A stretch of 64,000 nt of DNA from Erythrophleum ivorense (taxonomy: Eukaryota > Streptophyta > Magnoliopsida > Fabales > Fabaceae). The stretch's first letter is position 1. Each line of letters begins with the position of its first letter. Location of the stretch: the NCBI GenBank assembly GCA_026724425.1, contig JAIUCV010000008.1, positions 28,438,477-28,502,476 of the forward strand. Reading direction: 5' to 3'. A program made the position numbers and the translations under genes. Positions 48,501 through 62,833 of this stretch are shown here, piece after piece. A model generated the notes under the pieces. It searched no databases and had not been told where the DNA came from. It saw nothing but the letters and a program-made list of their open reading frames with translations.

Positions 48501-50658
48501 TTTTGAAGTTTGGAGTTAATAGAACCATTAGAAAATTATAACTAATTCTAGAAAAATGAAATCATGCAAATTATACCATTCTAAAAAGTTACAGATGTCC
48601 TCTAACTATCATAAAAATTTTAGATCAAAACAACTAGGTTTGCCCCTTAAAAATTGATGAAACAGTAACACTGGTTTGGGGATATCTTGCAACTAACATC
48701 AAATTTCAAAAATTTATATCTCCCTCAATACAAATCCAAATGAGATGTTTTCAGTGGCTATAGAAAGCTTAAGATGATACCTAATGTCCATAAAAATTTC
48801 AAGGGCATATGAGTTCATTTGACCCACAAAATCCATTACACATAAGAAGCTACTATAGTACTCAGGCAGCACCCAACCTCTGACTTCAAAAATTCATAAA
48901 TCTCTCTCTATATAACTCCTTTTCATGCGAACTATAATATTAGCTATATGCCTATAAAATTTCATGGGCATTGGACTTCATTTAACTTCTAAATGATATA
49001 GAAATATAAACTGACCATATAAATAGTAACCTTGACAATTCTACATAATTTGGCAAATTTTGAAAAATTATAATAAATTTTATAGAGCTCCAAATTGAGT
49101 GATCGTTAGTTCTATGAAAAGCTCTATATGAGACATATTTTCTTGCCAAATTTAATGCAAAAACTCATCCATTTGGTTAGACTTTGGTTCAACTCAAGAA
49201 AGTAGTCAATTTGAAGTCCATAAAGGGATAAAAAGGCACCAAATGGTCTTCTCTTCAATCCATAACCATTTGAGCATTCCCAAAAGCATAAACATAGCCT
49301 ATGAGGGCATCCCAAATGGTCCAAATCATCATGCATCTCAAAACCACCATCCTAGTTACTAATATACACATATACATCAAGGTATATGGATGGCAAAAAC
49401 TCACATATGCATACATTTGGTTCCAAAATAGATTCATACATCATATTTACATACTCTTACAAATTCTCAATAATTTACATCTCATAAACATCATTGAGTT
49501 ACAAACTTTGACATCAAAATGCCTAAAATTTCTATTCCATTGTCAAAGTCCTATGTTTCAAGATGTTTGGCTTCCATTCCTTGGTTCACTTGGCTCACCT
49601 AAATATGGTTACACATATATGGGGAAAGAGTGAGATTCTAAGAGTCCCACTAGTTTTGTACCCTTTCAAACATATATATGATGCATTTACATGTCAAAGA
49701 ATGCATGCATGCTATAAAGACTTCTCATGAACATACATAAATCAATTTCCTTATCATGTGAACTTATATATGTCAAACATAGGCTTTAAAGGGTGTTGGT
49801 CTAACCTCACCCACTTTGAAGGAACTTTTGACTTAACCTCACTCTTTTTGAGACTTTTGGCTTTTTCTCACCCATTTTAAGGGACTTTTGGCTCATCCTT
49901 ACCCACTCTAATGGTCTTTTTGGCATAACCATACTCATTCAAGTTACTTTGCATTCAAAAATGTATTTCAAAATGCATAATGGTATCATGTTATGTAATC
50001 AATAACTAGAAGCATATCTTATAGTTCAAACATACACACAATCATCTAACGACAAGCAAACATCTAGGAAATGCATGCAAGAAAGGTTAAAGAGCTACCT
50101 TGTGCTAAGGAACCCAAGCTTTTTCCTTTGCTTTCATACTTCCCCTTGAGTTTTTTCCTTCTTCTTCTTAGCCATATACACACAATTAGGGAGGTCTTGA
50201 GTCACTTGGTCTAAACACATTACATAAGACACAATTCAATCTTGGAACTACTTCTAACCCTACATGAACTATATACATGCTCACTTTCTCTTATGGCATC
50301 ATTATGGTTCTATATAAGGCATAATGAAGCAACCCTTAGAATTCATGATCTTGGATCCAATTTCTCATTCAATCTAGGACATATGAATCCATTAGAACTT
50401 ATTAGAGTCATCACTAATTCAATTCAAGGAGCCGAAACTCAAGTTGCTTCTTTATGTCTTAAAATGGAGCCTACATTTCTATCTCATAAACCATGGCTTC
50501 TAAATTTAAACCATTGATTCCTTTGATGTTTATTAATTATATCTAGGCCATCCCTATCCTTAGAAGTGAAGAGAAATCTCCCTTTGCTTGAGACATATGC
50601 ACCATTAGCCACCCATGGAGTTTCAATTATTTTTCTTAGGAAAATGGTACTTGTGAAG
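48501..50658 (-). mobile_element. Family B LTR fragment (B6), minus, cut by A-5
   Basis: It follows B1 in order: the 190-bp array (48520-49150), the GAGTGAGATTCTAAGAG block (49628) and the 40-bp array (about 49795-49925). It continues to ATTTTTCTTAGGAAAATGG, then breaks at TGTAACACTCC of the next family A LTR. Both ends of B6 are missing. Frames inside are not genes. Confidence 0.75.
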
Positions 50659-52969
50659 TGTAACACTCCAAAATCTATTAAGGTATTAATCATGGGTTTG
50701 GACTAATTAAGAATAATTATTATAGAATAATTAGGTAAGAAATTTAAATAGGAGTTTATGAAAAAATAAATAATTAATGTACGTTTAAGATTCAATTAAG
50801 TTAAAATTTAATTTAGGCCTATAATTAATTTAAGTAGGTCATGAATAAAGACTAATAGAGACCCAATAATTTTAGGTGCAGACCTAATTTCCTATTGTGA
50901 AACTTGGCCTAAGAGAGACCACTTAGCAATGACCTAATCTAGTTTAGTGAGTTAGAAGCCCAAAATCATATTAAAATCCTGTAGCCCAATCCCTAAAGTT
51001 TGCCCCAATAAGCAAAATCTGAACTCCAAATGGACTTGGGCCCATGGGTCAACCCACAACCCAACTTAAACCCTAAACCTTCATAAGCCCCTCACCATTC
51101 TACAGAAACAAAACACACAAGAAGCATAAGAAAATTTAGAGGTTTTGGAGAGAGGCTAGGGTTCTTAGCAAAAATCCATCTTCTCCCACTTCTAGAGTCA
51201 AAATTAGCTAAGGTGACTGTTATATAACTTAATCCTCTCCTCTGTCTCTTTAATTTGACTTAATTGGTTTCGCATTTGGAGCATTTTCACCATACCCAAA
51301 ATCTAATATGGATTATTAGATGTTTTCTTGGAGGATTTTCGAAGGTTGAGGCTAGGAGGGATATTAGGTAAGTATAAATTCCTCATTTTGGTACATTTAC
51401 TACTAGCTAGAGACCCCAATAGCTGACTTATGATATGAACTCTATTTCTATGCGAAAATATCCATAACTTAAGGTGATATTTTGATGTCCCTAGTGTAGG
51501 AAAGACAAAATCCAAATTTTATTCTTATAGTGGCTAGGTAAATGTCCTTTAGGTAGCTATTGGTGGTTTGCTTCTTTGAGTATTGGGTTGTTGCTATAAT
51601 TGATGAATATGAATGGTAATGGTCTAATTTTATATTCATAGGCTGAGGTAGCATTATTGTTGACTCCCAAGAAATTGTCTACAAGTGAAGTAATTAGGGT
51701 TAATGTTAAATTCCATGCATATATCTACTTTATATTTATATTTGCTACATATGTATGATTTCAAAATGCATAATGAATGGTTGGCTATCTGATATATTAT
51801 GTTTGGATCTTGTGAGTCCATGGTAGAGCTATGGTGCAACTACCACCCGTGCATTGTGCTTTGATTGGGCATTAGGTTATGATCAGACCCTTGTATGCAT
51901 TGAGCTCAGGTTGTGTTCACTGGAGAGTTGGTGCTGTGGATGGGCCTCTCATGGTGTTAATGGCCTTTAACATGTGAAAATGTGATTACTAGTATGAGAT
52001 AGTGGTCACCGATAGTCTAATTGTCTCATTTACTGATATGACTATTATTTCTAATGTTTATTTAATTATTCGCATATATGTTAATTAAATTGGAATATAT
52101 AAATGAAATTTATCTCTAGTTACTGAGATTTGCATCTCACCCCATTTCATGGGCTAATTAATTCAGGTGAAGGTCATTCAGGTAAGGATAAAGGGAAGCA
52201 AGTGGATGAACATCTATGAACTAAAACTATGTGTGGGAAGTTCTACACTTGAATGGATCTAATTTAGGACAGATGCTAATTTTTGTTATTCCCTTATATA
52301 GCATCATCATATAATCATATTGCCAAGTGTAGATATTTTGTATTTTGTTAACTTTTGATGTATCTAATAAGGAGTTAAGCCTTATACAGATCTGGTATAT
52401 AATGTATGCACTTATTTATATTTGATATGGAACCTCTTTAGTATGAATGTATGACTTGACCCTTAGGAGCATGCTTTTATATCTCCATGAATGATAATAT
52501 TAATTGCTTATGGATCTTGCGGCAATCAATACTATATGAATTTACTGATGCATGATAGTTTGATGAGTAGGAATCAATCCTTAAGCCTTGAATTGGTAAT
52601 TATAGGTATCTTAGGTAAACTGGGTAGATGAAAACTATTAGAACCCCACAAATTAAGGTAGAGTGACCTTAGAGTATTACTGGAGGGAGAGTTGGAGTGT
52701 ATGGGACGAAACTTAGGGAGAAATGGCGTAAAAGAGGGTCATGCATAGGCGAGTTGTCTTACCACAGTACAAAACAAAAAGTTACCCAGGGAGGATAATG
52801 GAGAGCAACCTCACCATAGCGCAAGTTTTTTAGCCATAGTGCAGGTTAAGGAAATTAGGGAATGAGTGTTCTGGTAGCTAGTTTTGACTTAGAGACCTTG
52901 AGATTTGCTATGATAATATTGTGTAATGACTTGAGAATATTTATAAAGTAGCAAGATGCATCAAAGGTC
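50659..52969 (+). mobile_element. Family A LTR (A-5), plus, inserted in B6 and 3'-truncated
   Basis: It begins TGTAACACTCCAAAATC right after TGAAG (50654-50658). It follows A-2 in reverse through GAGATTTGCATCTCACCCC (52128) and the boxes near 52740-52860. The normal end (GTCGTCACA) is not found; family B sequence appears from about 52970. The second TGAAG therefore cannot be located. Confidence 0.75.
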
Positions 52970-53993
52970 TTAAATGATAATTATGACTTATATAGTCCAC
53001 AGGACATTAAAAAAAAAATTTATCCGTGATTTAACGTGATTTAATGGAGTATTTTGATAGATTTTCTTGAGAAGTTTGTATAATTCAAGGAAATGAATTT
53101 AGATATGAGTCTAGGAACCTTTGTCAGGGCCTAACCCTTCCCAGCAGTGGCTAAGTTGGTTACTGGAACCTAAAAACCAAGTTTTGCATCTTGAATGGTT
53201 ACATACTTCATGATGTTCATGCATGCATTTTTAGACATACATTGGCATTCTTTATGTGTGATTGAAAGGAAGAAGAGCTATTGGAATTCTTAGAATCTCA
53301 TTTCTTCCTCCCCACATGTCTAACATGTCTAAATGGACTAAGTGAGACAAGGAATAGAAGCCACTAAGCCTAGAAGAAGAAGGTTGACAACCAAGTGTGT
53401 AAAAATACAAATTTGTAACCATGTGAGTAGCACATAATGTAATTCCTTATTGTATATTTTGTATGACCTCATGAACCTATGCAAAGTTGCAAATGTATGA
53501 TGTATGAATGAGATTCAATGCCATATGTATGAAATAACATGATTTAGACCTTGGATGGCAAGATTTGGCATGTATGCTCTTATGTATAACTTGGGGTGGA
53601 TGAGTGAATTTCTGAAATATGGGTTTGTGCACCTTTGAGACATGTTTAGTACACCATTTTGGTGCTTTGTCATGCAAAGCTATGACATCATGATACCATG
53701 GTTATCTTAGAAACAATTTTGGACCATTTGAGACCTTTACATGACAAAAAATGAGCCATTTTACAACCCAATGTCAAGATTTGAAAGAATTTGTCTATTA
53801 AATTTGGCATGCATGTAGATCTCATTTAGATCTTTCTAAGAAGTTAAAGACTAGATTATTTGGAGCTCTGTGGAATTAATTATAATTTTTTAAAGTGGCA
53901 TTTTTTTGCTGTTCTAATGCAAACACTGTTCATATGGTCAATTTCTTGTGTTGTGTCATTCGAGGGCCAAATGGTGTCTAATACTCATAAAAT
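52970..53993 (+). mobile_element. Inverted family B LTR pieces
   Basis: Bases 52970-53115 match the reverse complement of about 60745-60860, and 53180-53993 match the reverse complement of about 61290-62090, including GGAATTCTTAGAATCTCA and the AAATTTGTAACCATGTGAG stretch. At about 53993 the sequence switches to the opposite strand (GAAATTAAGCACACTATACC). The order of the two pieces is not that of an intact LTR. The minus-strand frame at 53477-53677 is chance. Confidence 0.75.
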
Positions 53994-56058
53994 TGAAATT
54001 AAGCACACTATACCATTTTGGAAAGCCACATATGTCTAAGCCTTACTCTTGGGAGACTCTTAGCTTTGTCTCAACTATTCTTGAGGGTTCTTGGCTTATT
54101 CTCACCATAACTTGTAGGTTTTTGGCTTCACCACACTTAAGCAAACCAAAGCAAGTTCACAAGGCACCATTTGAAAACATAATGCAATATCATGATACCA
54201 TGACATCTAGATACATACTAAAACACTTTTTCATGGCTTAAAACATGCATACACACATTCAAAGACAAGATAACATCCACTCATGCATGAGAGAAAGAAG
54301 AGAGAGCTACCTTTGTTACAATGCAAACTTTCCCTCTTGAATTTGGTTGCTCTTCCTTGGCTACACACACAAAAGAAGGTGGGACTTGTTTCCTTTGGCC
54401 TAGACACATAATATGGAAGTCAATTATACTCTTGAACCAAATTTTAAGGCTACACAATCACTAGAAAAACTAGGTAGTTCATATGGCTCTTTTATAGTTC
54501 CATAATGCATTTAATGAAGCAACCTTATGAAAACATCATCTTGGCTCCATTCTCTCCATGAATTTAAGATTCTTGACTCCATTGAAGTCTCTTGGAGCCA
54601 CCGCATACTCATTTCATGGAGCCTAGCTAGGTGTTGCTTTTTTAAGCCATAATATGGAACCTATGATACCATCTCACTATCCATGGTTTCTAAAATTTAT
54701 TCAAGGCTTTCTTTCATCCTCTTCCATCATATATGACTAAAAAATAAGCTTCAAACAAATTAAAACTACCTTTAGGTGTCTCAACTACTTTAGGCCAAGG
54801 CTATGCTTCACATGGACAACAAGTGAGTTTGCTTTGTTTTCTTGATGGAAGATGCATATGAGGAGTCTTCTAAGGATCTTAGGAGCTCATCTAAACACTC
54901 ATTTAGGCTTAGGAATTATTGTATCAAATCAGATTTTTTGTAGAACACTTGAAACCCTAACTTTTCTATCTTGAAATCAAATGGTTATTTGATTGTTTCT
55001 TTGCATATTCTTGTTCTCCTCCCTCAATTTACTAAGGTTCTTCCTTGATTTAGCTAGAAATTTAACTCCTCTTGGCTGGTCTTACATAAGGCAAAATGGA
55101 GTGAAGAAGAACAAGGAGGCTTAAGCTTAGAAAGTAGCAAAATTACCTTAGATTCTTGTTTTTCTTGGCTTGTTCTTCACTTGGTTGGCCTCCTCCTTTG
55201 AATTTCAAAATTTTTACCTCTATTCCACCCTCAATACAGACCTAAAGTCTTCATTAAAACCATGGAAAGGAAGCTTGGGAGGAGAGGAACAAGTTTCAAG
55301 AAGGGGAAGCATGCAAATTCTTAAGAATTCTTACCTTTCTTGCCTTGATTTTCTCCTTCTCCCTTCTTTATCTTGTGCACCTAAGTCTCTTGAGTTTTCT
55401 CTAGTTTTTGGGCATAATAGGCCATGGAAATTATGAGGGGAAGAAACATGAAACTTAAAGAGGTTTCAAGAAGCTTCCACTTTCTTAAAAATTTCAATTT
55501 TTCCCTTTCATCTTGGCATTTTTCGTTTCTAGTCCGTTTTAACTCTTTTTTAAGAACCATCTTTTCTATCATAAAATTTAGTTTCCCAATTTTATAAAAT
55601 GCTTCTAGAATCACTTAAATTGGAGCTAAAACCTTCTCGAACGAAAGGGTTAAAGTTCAGGTCAACTGATATTAGAAAACGTATACCGGAGGGGTTTTAA
55701 CTGTCTCGGGCCTTCCTATGGTTTTCAAAGCCTTTGAGAACCTTAGAAAAGTCAAATTTGCCATTTAAAAAGCCCTCCTATGAGAATTCTAAAATTTTTC
55801 TAAAATTACGAAAATGCCATTGCGTTTCGTTGCACTTTCGTTAAAATTCTTCTGGCTATTCTGGCTCTGGTTTCAAGGCACCTTTAGCCTTGAATAACCA
55901 TTATTCGAAGTCTAGAATATTATTTTAATTTTATTGGATCTCAATTCACTCTATCTAGGGGACTTCCTTTTGTATCCAATGAATTTCATACATTTATTAA
56001 GAAACTGTACATTATGTTTCTTACGTTTTCTTGTATTTTTGAGAAGTCGAATATTACA
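53994..56058 (-). mobile_element. 3' LTR (partial) of the minus-strand gypsy element, family B
   Basis: It ends ATATTACA next to the PPT, so its sense start is TGTAATATTCG. Bases 54037-54665 match 62205-62833 with about 4-5% difference by hand count. At 54036/54037 a block equivalent to about 61087-62206 is missing, so this LTR is both deleted and bounded by inverted material. Confidence 0.85.
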
Positions 56059-56070
56059 TTTCTCCCCCTT
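56059..56070 (-). other. Polypurine tract of the minus-strand gypsy element
   Basis: TTTCTCCCCCTT on plus is AAGGGGGAGAAA on the sense strand, directly before the LTR. Confidence 0.93.
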
Positions 56071-59000
56071 AAAAAAATTTTTTTCTCGAAATTTAGGGTA
56101 CACTTTCCCTTTACTCTTATATTCTGGCTAACTGCTCATTTCTTTCCCTTCTTCCTGGCTCTATCCACTTTTCTCAGCAATTTCACTCTTTTAAGTTTGT
56201 CTCAGCCAGGGAATTTTCATTACTAGCTTTTAAAGAGAACACTTCTTTTCCAGTACTCTTGCTATAGAGCATATACTAACCCCTTTCATAAAGGAAAGAA
56301 GCTTCTTACTCAGAATCATATTCTTATGATTTTGGCTTTTCCCTGGGAGAGCATACTCATCATATCTTATTAGTTTTTACTCGTTCATAAGGGTTAACAT
56401 TCTTCTCAGTGGACTCATTTATGTACCTTGGGAGATAATTCACTTAATGTCAAATCTCCTATATTATCTCCCAATGGCTTTCTATAAGGTCTCATTACCT
56501 TTTTCTGTTTATCAGAGCAACTAGAGTTTTCTGTCCACTATTTATCTTCGCACTTTTCCTTACTAGCCCATCCCATGATCACAATTCATATTTCTTTCTA
56601 TTATAAGTATCATATCTCAATTACTTACTAGGATTACAGTTCCTCCAAGGAGTCTTTACTTCTAATTATCCTAGTTTCTCAGTTTACTAATGCATTTGTC
56701 TCTTTAGGCCGAGACTTTTCCTTACTCTTTTTGCTCACTTATGAATAGATATTTTGTAGTCCCTAACCTCAACACTGGTAGGCCTAACTTATAATCTTTA
56801 TATTGGCATCGAGAAGTCATGACCACTGACTTATGTTGAATTCTGGTGGGATGCTAACTATACTCACAGTCTCGATCACTGGAGACATAATTTATAACTT
56901 ACCTCATTTAAAGACTGCACTTGACCCCTTTCTAAATACATAGTCTGGCATATAGGGATGTCTCTATCCCCTGGTCAGGGTTAACATCTACTGGGTAGTG
57001 GTTCATTTAACTTTAGCTTTAGAAAGCTACTTTCTTGCTTTCTTCATCCCATTTGCTACACTCATCTAGCAAGGGTATAGTCAGTGGTTTAACTATCTGA
57101 GCATAGCCTCATTGTCTTTGGTGGTAATAGTCTACCAGACTTAGGAAATCTCTAGTCTCTGAGACAAAATTTAATTGAAACTGTACTGGTCTCTAAGACT
57201 AACTACTCTGTAAAAACTATCTTAGGCTGCCATCTCACCAGAGAACTATCATGTTGTAACTGTGGGCTCTCTATAACTTTGTAGGATCTACTACGACCCC
57301 TAAGTCTACTACAATGTCTCAGAGCCCTGCTAAGGCCTACTATGACCCGTTGTACTATGCTAGGATCTACTGCAATCCATCACTGAGAGATATCAAGCCT
57401 AAGATCATTGTATCTGGAAATAAAATACATACTCACTAAGGCCGGTAATTGTCACTCATAGTTTCTAAGGCTCAACTCAGATGTCTCTCATGCTCTTCAT
57501 ACGAAGTGGGTTCTGTATCATTTGATTTTCTATGATCCTATCATATTAATACTCAAGAGTATTTTAACTTTCTTTTACTACTTTTTATGGAATCCTCAAG
57601 CTCCCACTTCAGCCCTTTTTACTTGGGATTTCTTCCCTCACTCTATTAACTTACCTTACTTTATTTGTACTCATTCTATCTTTTCTCTCATATCTTGCAA
57701 TTTCTGATTATGCACATATTCTACTCTTGAGTGTCTTTAGCACTAGGACATCTCATGCATTGAGTGTGCCTACCATCTCTCGCAGGATAGAGATTTTACA
57801 TTGGTCCCTTCTCATTTATTTACATATACTACAAAGGACTTAGGCTATGCATACTAAACTTGTGTTATCTAAATCTGAACATTATATACTATCAGTATAT
57901 TCTCTTTTACATTATTATTCTTTACTAGGAATTCCTTTCTGCATGCTTTTCTTATCATTCTAATATTATTAGAATCCCTTATTTATCTTTCTTTAGCTTG
58001 TCCTTTGATTTAACTAACTATGATACTCTTCAATTATCAGGACACTTTTTATGATTGATGCCATTGTTTGCTACATACTCAAGTCACATTACTACTAGAT
58101 TGGCTAGACCTAATATCATGTAACCATCGTTGCAAGCAAACCATAGCATCAAACACTAATACACAAGCGCATTGTGACTAAGCTTAACTCCACTATTGCC
58201 AGTATATTACAAGTTTCCCAATAATCTAAAGTATCTCTCTCTTACTTTTCTTTATCTTCCTTATTTCTATAGGACACTTGGGGAAAAGAGGACTCTTCCT
58301 CTATTTTCTTACAAAATTTTTTGCTTCATCCTAAAGTCACTTTACGTCACTCGACTATCTTTGTTTCGAGCATTATCATATTAAAAGGACATATATGCCA
58401 AGGACAATCATGCTTTCTCAAGTACTCTATCATATTTGCTTGATTTCCCATGTCAATCTATTATGTCTTCGGCCTGAGCATCGTTGCATACTCTCTTTTC
58501 CTATTTTACCCTTACTATCCTTTTACTCAAGTAAAAGGATGTTCTATTACTTATTTATTCCTTTGCTATTTCATATTTCTTCATGCTCAAGAGCATCTGC
58601 ATTCTTTCTGGGTTCCTTTACTTTCTCACTTCCTATGACATCAAGGGGGATCTAATTTCTCTTGTACTCTTACTGTACTATTAACTAGATCGTCCCTCTG
58701 TAAGGAAAGTTTTATTTCATGTAACCCCATAATTTGCATTTTGTAGTGCTCTTGGCTTAGAGTTCTTCTTTGTATAAGCTTTCCTGAGGGTACTAAGGCA
58801 CTAATTATTTGTCTCAGTTTGTTTCTACATTCGAATCAGAGCTAGGCTTTCTCTCTGTTTAATCTCTTACTCTCATCCTCAAGAGCACAGTATACTGATT
58901 TTAGGGTTTTACTAACCCAATCCAAGACACGTACTCATTATGTCCAACTTCTTCCTTACTGAAGGCTTATGCTCCACCAAGTGGTCTAATTACTCATGTG

Positions 59001-60690
59001 CCTTAACTCTACATTATTCTTATATTAGGGAGCTCATATGACTAACTATTATACCCCTATCTATTTACTTTTTTGTGCTCTGTCTATTCATTTAGTCATT
59101 CTAAAGAGAGGGCATCTCTTATGTGAACTAGCTTCTCAATTCTCCCCCACTTCCCCTTATTACTATACTCTATAATTTAGGGGGTCTATCTAGGGGAATT
59201 TGCTAACCACTACTAAGTGGTCTCCCTAACTCAAGATGTCTTATCTTCCCTTTCTCGATCCAAGGAGAACTTTCACTGAGCTTTCGATCAAATTAATTTC
59301 TCCTTTTACACTGTGTTCTCTTTCTACACATCTCATCTCACATGGAAGATGCTATTGATCACTTTTCTTAAGCTTCAACTTATATTTAGCTTGGGCTACC
59401 TATCTCATTATAACTGTAGCTTACAATAAGCCCCATTAACTCATATAGGCTTATACTTTCTAAACTACTCTCATTCTCTTCTGAATCTTTATTATTTAGC
59501 TAATTATCCTCATCTTTAGGTGTTACCTATAAGGTACACCCTTTTGGCCACTTACTATATTCCTCACTGTTGGTAGCCTTACCTTATGTTAATTTCAAGA
59601 CTACAATACATCCTATCAATAGGGTCCAAGATCTTGTCGACAAGATCTTATATATTGCAGTGCAAAATTCAAGACCCTGTCAACAAAGTTTTCCTGATAA
59701 TGTCTGCAAGATTTTAAACTCATCATATTAGCCTGTCATTAAGTGTTTCACAAGATAGCATCCTAAATTGGAGTCAACGCCTTATAGGTAGATCTCAACA
59801 ACCTTATTGTTCCTATGTCTAACATTATCTAATGTTAAGTTCTTTCTCAGTCTCAACTGCTAGGCCCACTGATCACAGGTTACTTACTGATCTTCCATGA
59901 CCATTTACTACTTTCTTTCTTTACTTATACTAAGGTCCCCACTCTCTGTCCATCGATTGACCCTATAGTAGCTCATTCTTTAGATTGGCCTAAAAATGAC
60001 CAATAAGGCCATTTATACTACAATACACTCCATTATAACTAGGAGCCTCACTACCTCTGTATGCAGCCTGTCATCAAAGCTAGAGGATTCCACCTCTGGA
60101 CTGTCGAGGCTCTATGAAGTGTAGCTTATAACTCAAACTTTTGGCTTGAGGGAATAACCTTTCAAGTTCTGAAATTCACCTAGACATTTGGGTGTTGTAG
60201 CTAGAGAGTAACTCTTTTTCTCATTTCTCCTCTAAACTAGTCCTATGCAGTAGTAGTCTTACCTCATACTACATTGTAGCACTGCTTGTCTCTGCATCAA
60301 GGTAAACATCTCAGAATGGTCTGAGTATGATCACCAAGGAGAATTAGGCCTCACATACTCTCTCTGGGCAAGCCTCTTTATATCAACAAGATCATCTCTC
60401 ATTGTTCATACTTAGGGCTTGCTATTGATCCCAGTGAGCCATCATACTTTATAAAGCTCTAGCCATCGGATTACTTGACTCCACTCATGCTACTCTAGAA
60501 GGCAACCTTTCCTAATATTCGCTATCCACTCCAAGACCATTCAACAACTTACTTATTATGAATATAGCCATAAACTATCTTAACATGTCCAAAATGCCTC
60601 ATACAAGGCTTTACATAACTATACAAGCCTTTTACATAGCCTTATTACCACATCCTTAAGCCAAATCTAACCTTAAAAAAGTTTGGAACT
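56071..60690 (-). mobile_element. Decayed internal region of the gypsy element
   Basis: Between PPT and PBS lie only about 4.6 kb. Apart from the RT fragment I could not read gag, protease, RNase H or integrase. RT stands about 1 kb from the PPT, where an intact chromovirus would have over 2 kb of RNase H and integrase, so that part is deleted. The plus-strand frames at 57522-57707, 58196-58384 and 58395-58655 are antisense chance frames. Confidence 0.75.
57010..57600 (-). pseudogene. Gypsy reverse transcriptase remnant
   Basis: On the minus strand SYEEHERHLS then ALETM (about 57510-57455) matches the TSEEHxxHLRxVLQTL motif after the RT catalytic box. RDFLSLVDYYHQ (about 57150) followed by KPLTIPLL and KWDEESKK matches FLGLAGYYRRF...PLTxLTRK...FxW. 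Stops are frequent. The identification rests on these two motifs at about the right spacing. Confidence 0.6.
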
Positions 60691-60705
60691 TTGCTCTGAT
60701 ACCAA
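60691..60705 (-). other. Primer binding site of the gypsy element
   Basis: TTGGTATCAGAGCAA on the minus strand is the perfect tRNA-iMet type site, five bases after the LTR end. Confidence 0.93.
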
Positions 60706-60710
60706 TAAAG

Positions 60711-62833
60711 TATAACGCCATAATCTTATGACTCATCTCATACCATATCTAAATTCATTTCCTTGAATTATACGAATTCTTAAGAAAAGCTATTAAAATA
60801 TTCCATTAAACCACATTACATCACGGATAAATTTTTCGTTTCATGTCCTGTGAGCCATATGAAGTCATCCATCTCATTCCCATATTTAATTATACAACTA
60901 CAACTCAAAACCATCTCAAGAAGTGGCCTAGAACTCGAGCAAATGAAGTATACACATGAAAATAAAGTGTGCAACCTTAGACTGAAATTTCTGAATTTTA
61001 TCATGAACTTTGAAAAATCATAATTAATTCTAAAAATTTGAAATTAATCACACTATACCATTCTAGAAAGCTATAGATATCTAATTTATGCTAAAAATAA
61101 TTCCAGACCACAACAGGGACTTCTAGCTACCAAAAATTGATGGAAAATTAACAAAGGTCACTTGTCGCTACTAGTGCTGTCCTCCAAATTTAAAAATTCA
61201 TATCTCCATCCTCAGATGTCCAATTAGGGTGATTTTGGTGGCCATGGAAAGCATATTATGTCTAGTTTGTGTTTATAAAATTTTACAATTATTGGACACC
61301 ATTTGGCCCTCTAATGACCTAGCACAAGAATAGACCATATGAATAGTGTTTACATCAGAACAGCAGAAAAATGCCAATTTTGAAAAATCATAATTAATTT
61401 CACAGAGTTCCAAATAACGTAGTCCCTAGCTTCCAAAAAGATCAAAATGAGATCTATATGCATGCCAAATTTCATAGACAAATTCGTTCATTTGGTGAGA
61501 TCTTAACATTGAGTTGCAAAATAGCTCTTTTTGTGTCATGTAAGGGTCTTAAATGGCCCAAAATTGCTTTTAAGACAACCATGGCTACTTGAGCACTTGG
61601 GAAAGCACCAAAATGAACTACAAAACTTGTCTCAAAGGTGTACATACCCAGATTTCACAAATTCACTCATCCACCCTAAGTTATACACAAGAGCAAACAT
61701 GCCAAATCTTGCCATCCAAGGTCTAAATCATGTTATTTCATACATATGGCATTGAATCTCATTCATACATCATACATTTGCATCTTTGCATAGGTTCATG
61801 AGGTCATACAAGATATACAATAAGGAATTACATTATGTGCCACTCATATGGTTACAAATTTGCATTTTTACACACTTGGTTGTCAATCTTTTTCTTCTAG
61901 GCTTGGTGGCTTCCATTCCTTGGCTCACTTGGTCCATTTAGACATGTGAGACATGTGGGGAGGAAGGAATGAGATTCTAAGAATCCCAATAACTCTTCTA
62001 CCTTTCAATCACATATAAAGAATGCAAATCCATATCTAAAAATGCATGCATGAACATCATGAAGTATGTAACCATTCAAGAAACATTCTTGACATTCAAG
62101 AAGTCATACAAAGCATACATAGACTTGCCAAGTAAGTGGATTAGCCTCACCCATTCTCTTCTAGGATTTTGGACTTGCCTCACCCTTTTTCTCAAATGCT
62201 TTAAACTAAGCCTTGCTCTTGGAAGACTCTTAGCTTTGTCTTAACTATTCTTGAGGGTTCTTGGCTCATCCTCACCATGGCTTGTGGGTTTTTGGCTTCA
62301 CCACACTTAAGCATACCAAAGCAAGTTCACAAGGCACCATTTGAAAACATAATGCGACATCATGATACTATGGCATCTAGATACATACTAAAACACTTTT
62401 TCATGGCTTAAAACATACATACACACATTCAAAGACAAGACATCCACTCATGCATGAGAGAAAGAAGAGAGAGCTACCTTTGTTATAAATGCAAACTTTC
62501 CCTCTTGAATTTGTTTGCTCTTCCTCAGCCACACACATAAAAAAAGGTGAGACTTGTTTCCTTTGGCCTAGACACATAATATGGAAGCCAATTATGCTCT
62601 TGAACCAAATTCTAAGGCTACACAACCACTAGAAAAACTAGGTAGTTCATATGGCTCTTTTATGGTTCCATAATGCACTTAATGAAGCAACCTTATGAAA
62701 ACATCATCTTAGCTTTATTCTCTCCATGCATTTAAGATTCTTGACTCCATTGAAGTCTCTTGGAGCCATCTCACATTCATTTCATGGAGCCTAGCTAGGT
62801 GTTGCTTCTTTAGGCCATAATATGGAACCTATG
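60711..62833 (-). mobile_element. 5' LTR of the gypsy element, interrupted by another LTR
   Basis: Sense end GGCGTTATA (TATAACGCC at 60711) is next to the PBS. The LTR follows the family B order through the 190-bp array, the AGATTCTAAGAATCCCAATA block and the 40-bp array (62141-62312). It is cut at 62833 by a plus-strand LTR; the uninterrupted sequence continues in the 3' LTR as ATACCATCTCAC at 54665. Confidence 0.88.

Noticed and set aside
58395..58655. Hydrophobic 86-codon frame
   Set aside because: It is antisense to the decayed gypsy internal region, and its hydrophobicity comes from pyrimidine-rich sequence.
56059..60710. Possible endogenous pararetrovirus or a host gene between the family B LTRs
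   Set aside because: PBS, PPT and LTRs of a gypsy element bound it and the only readable motif is gypsy RT.
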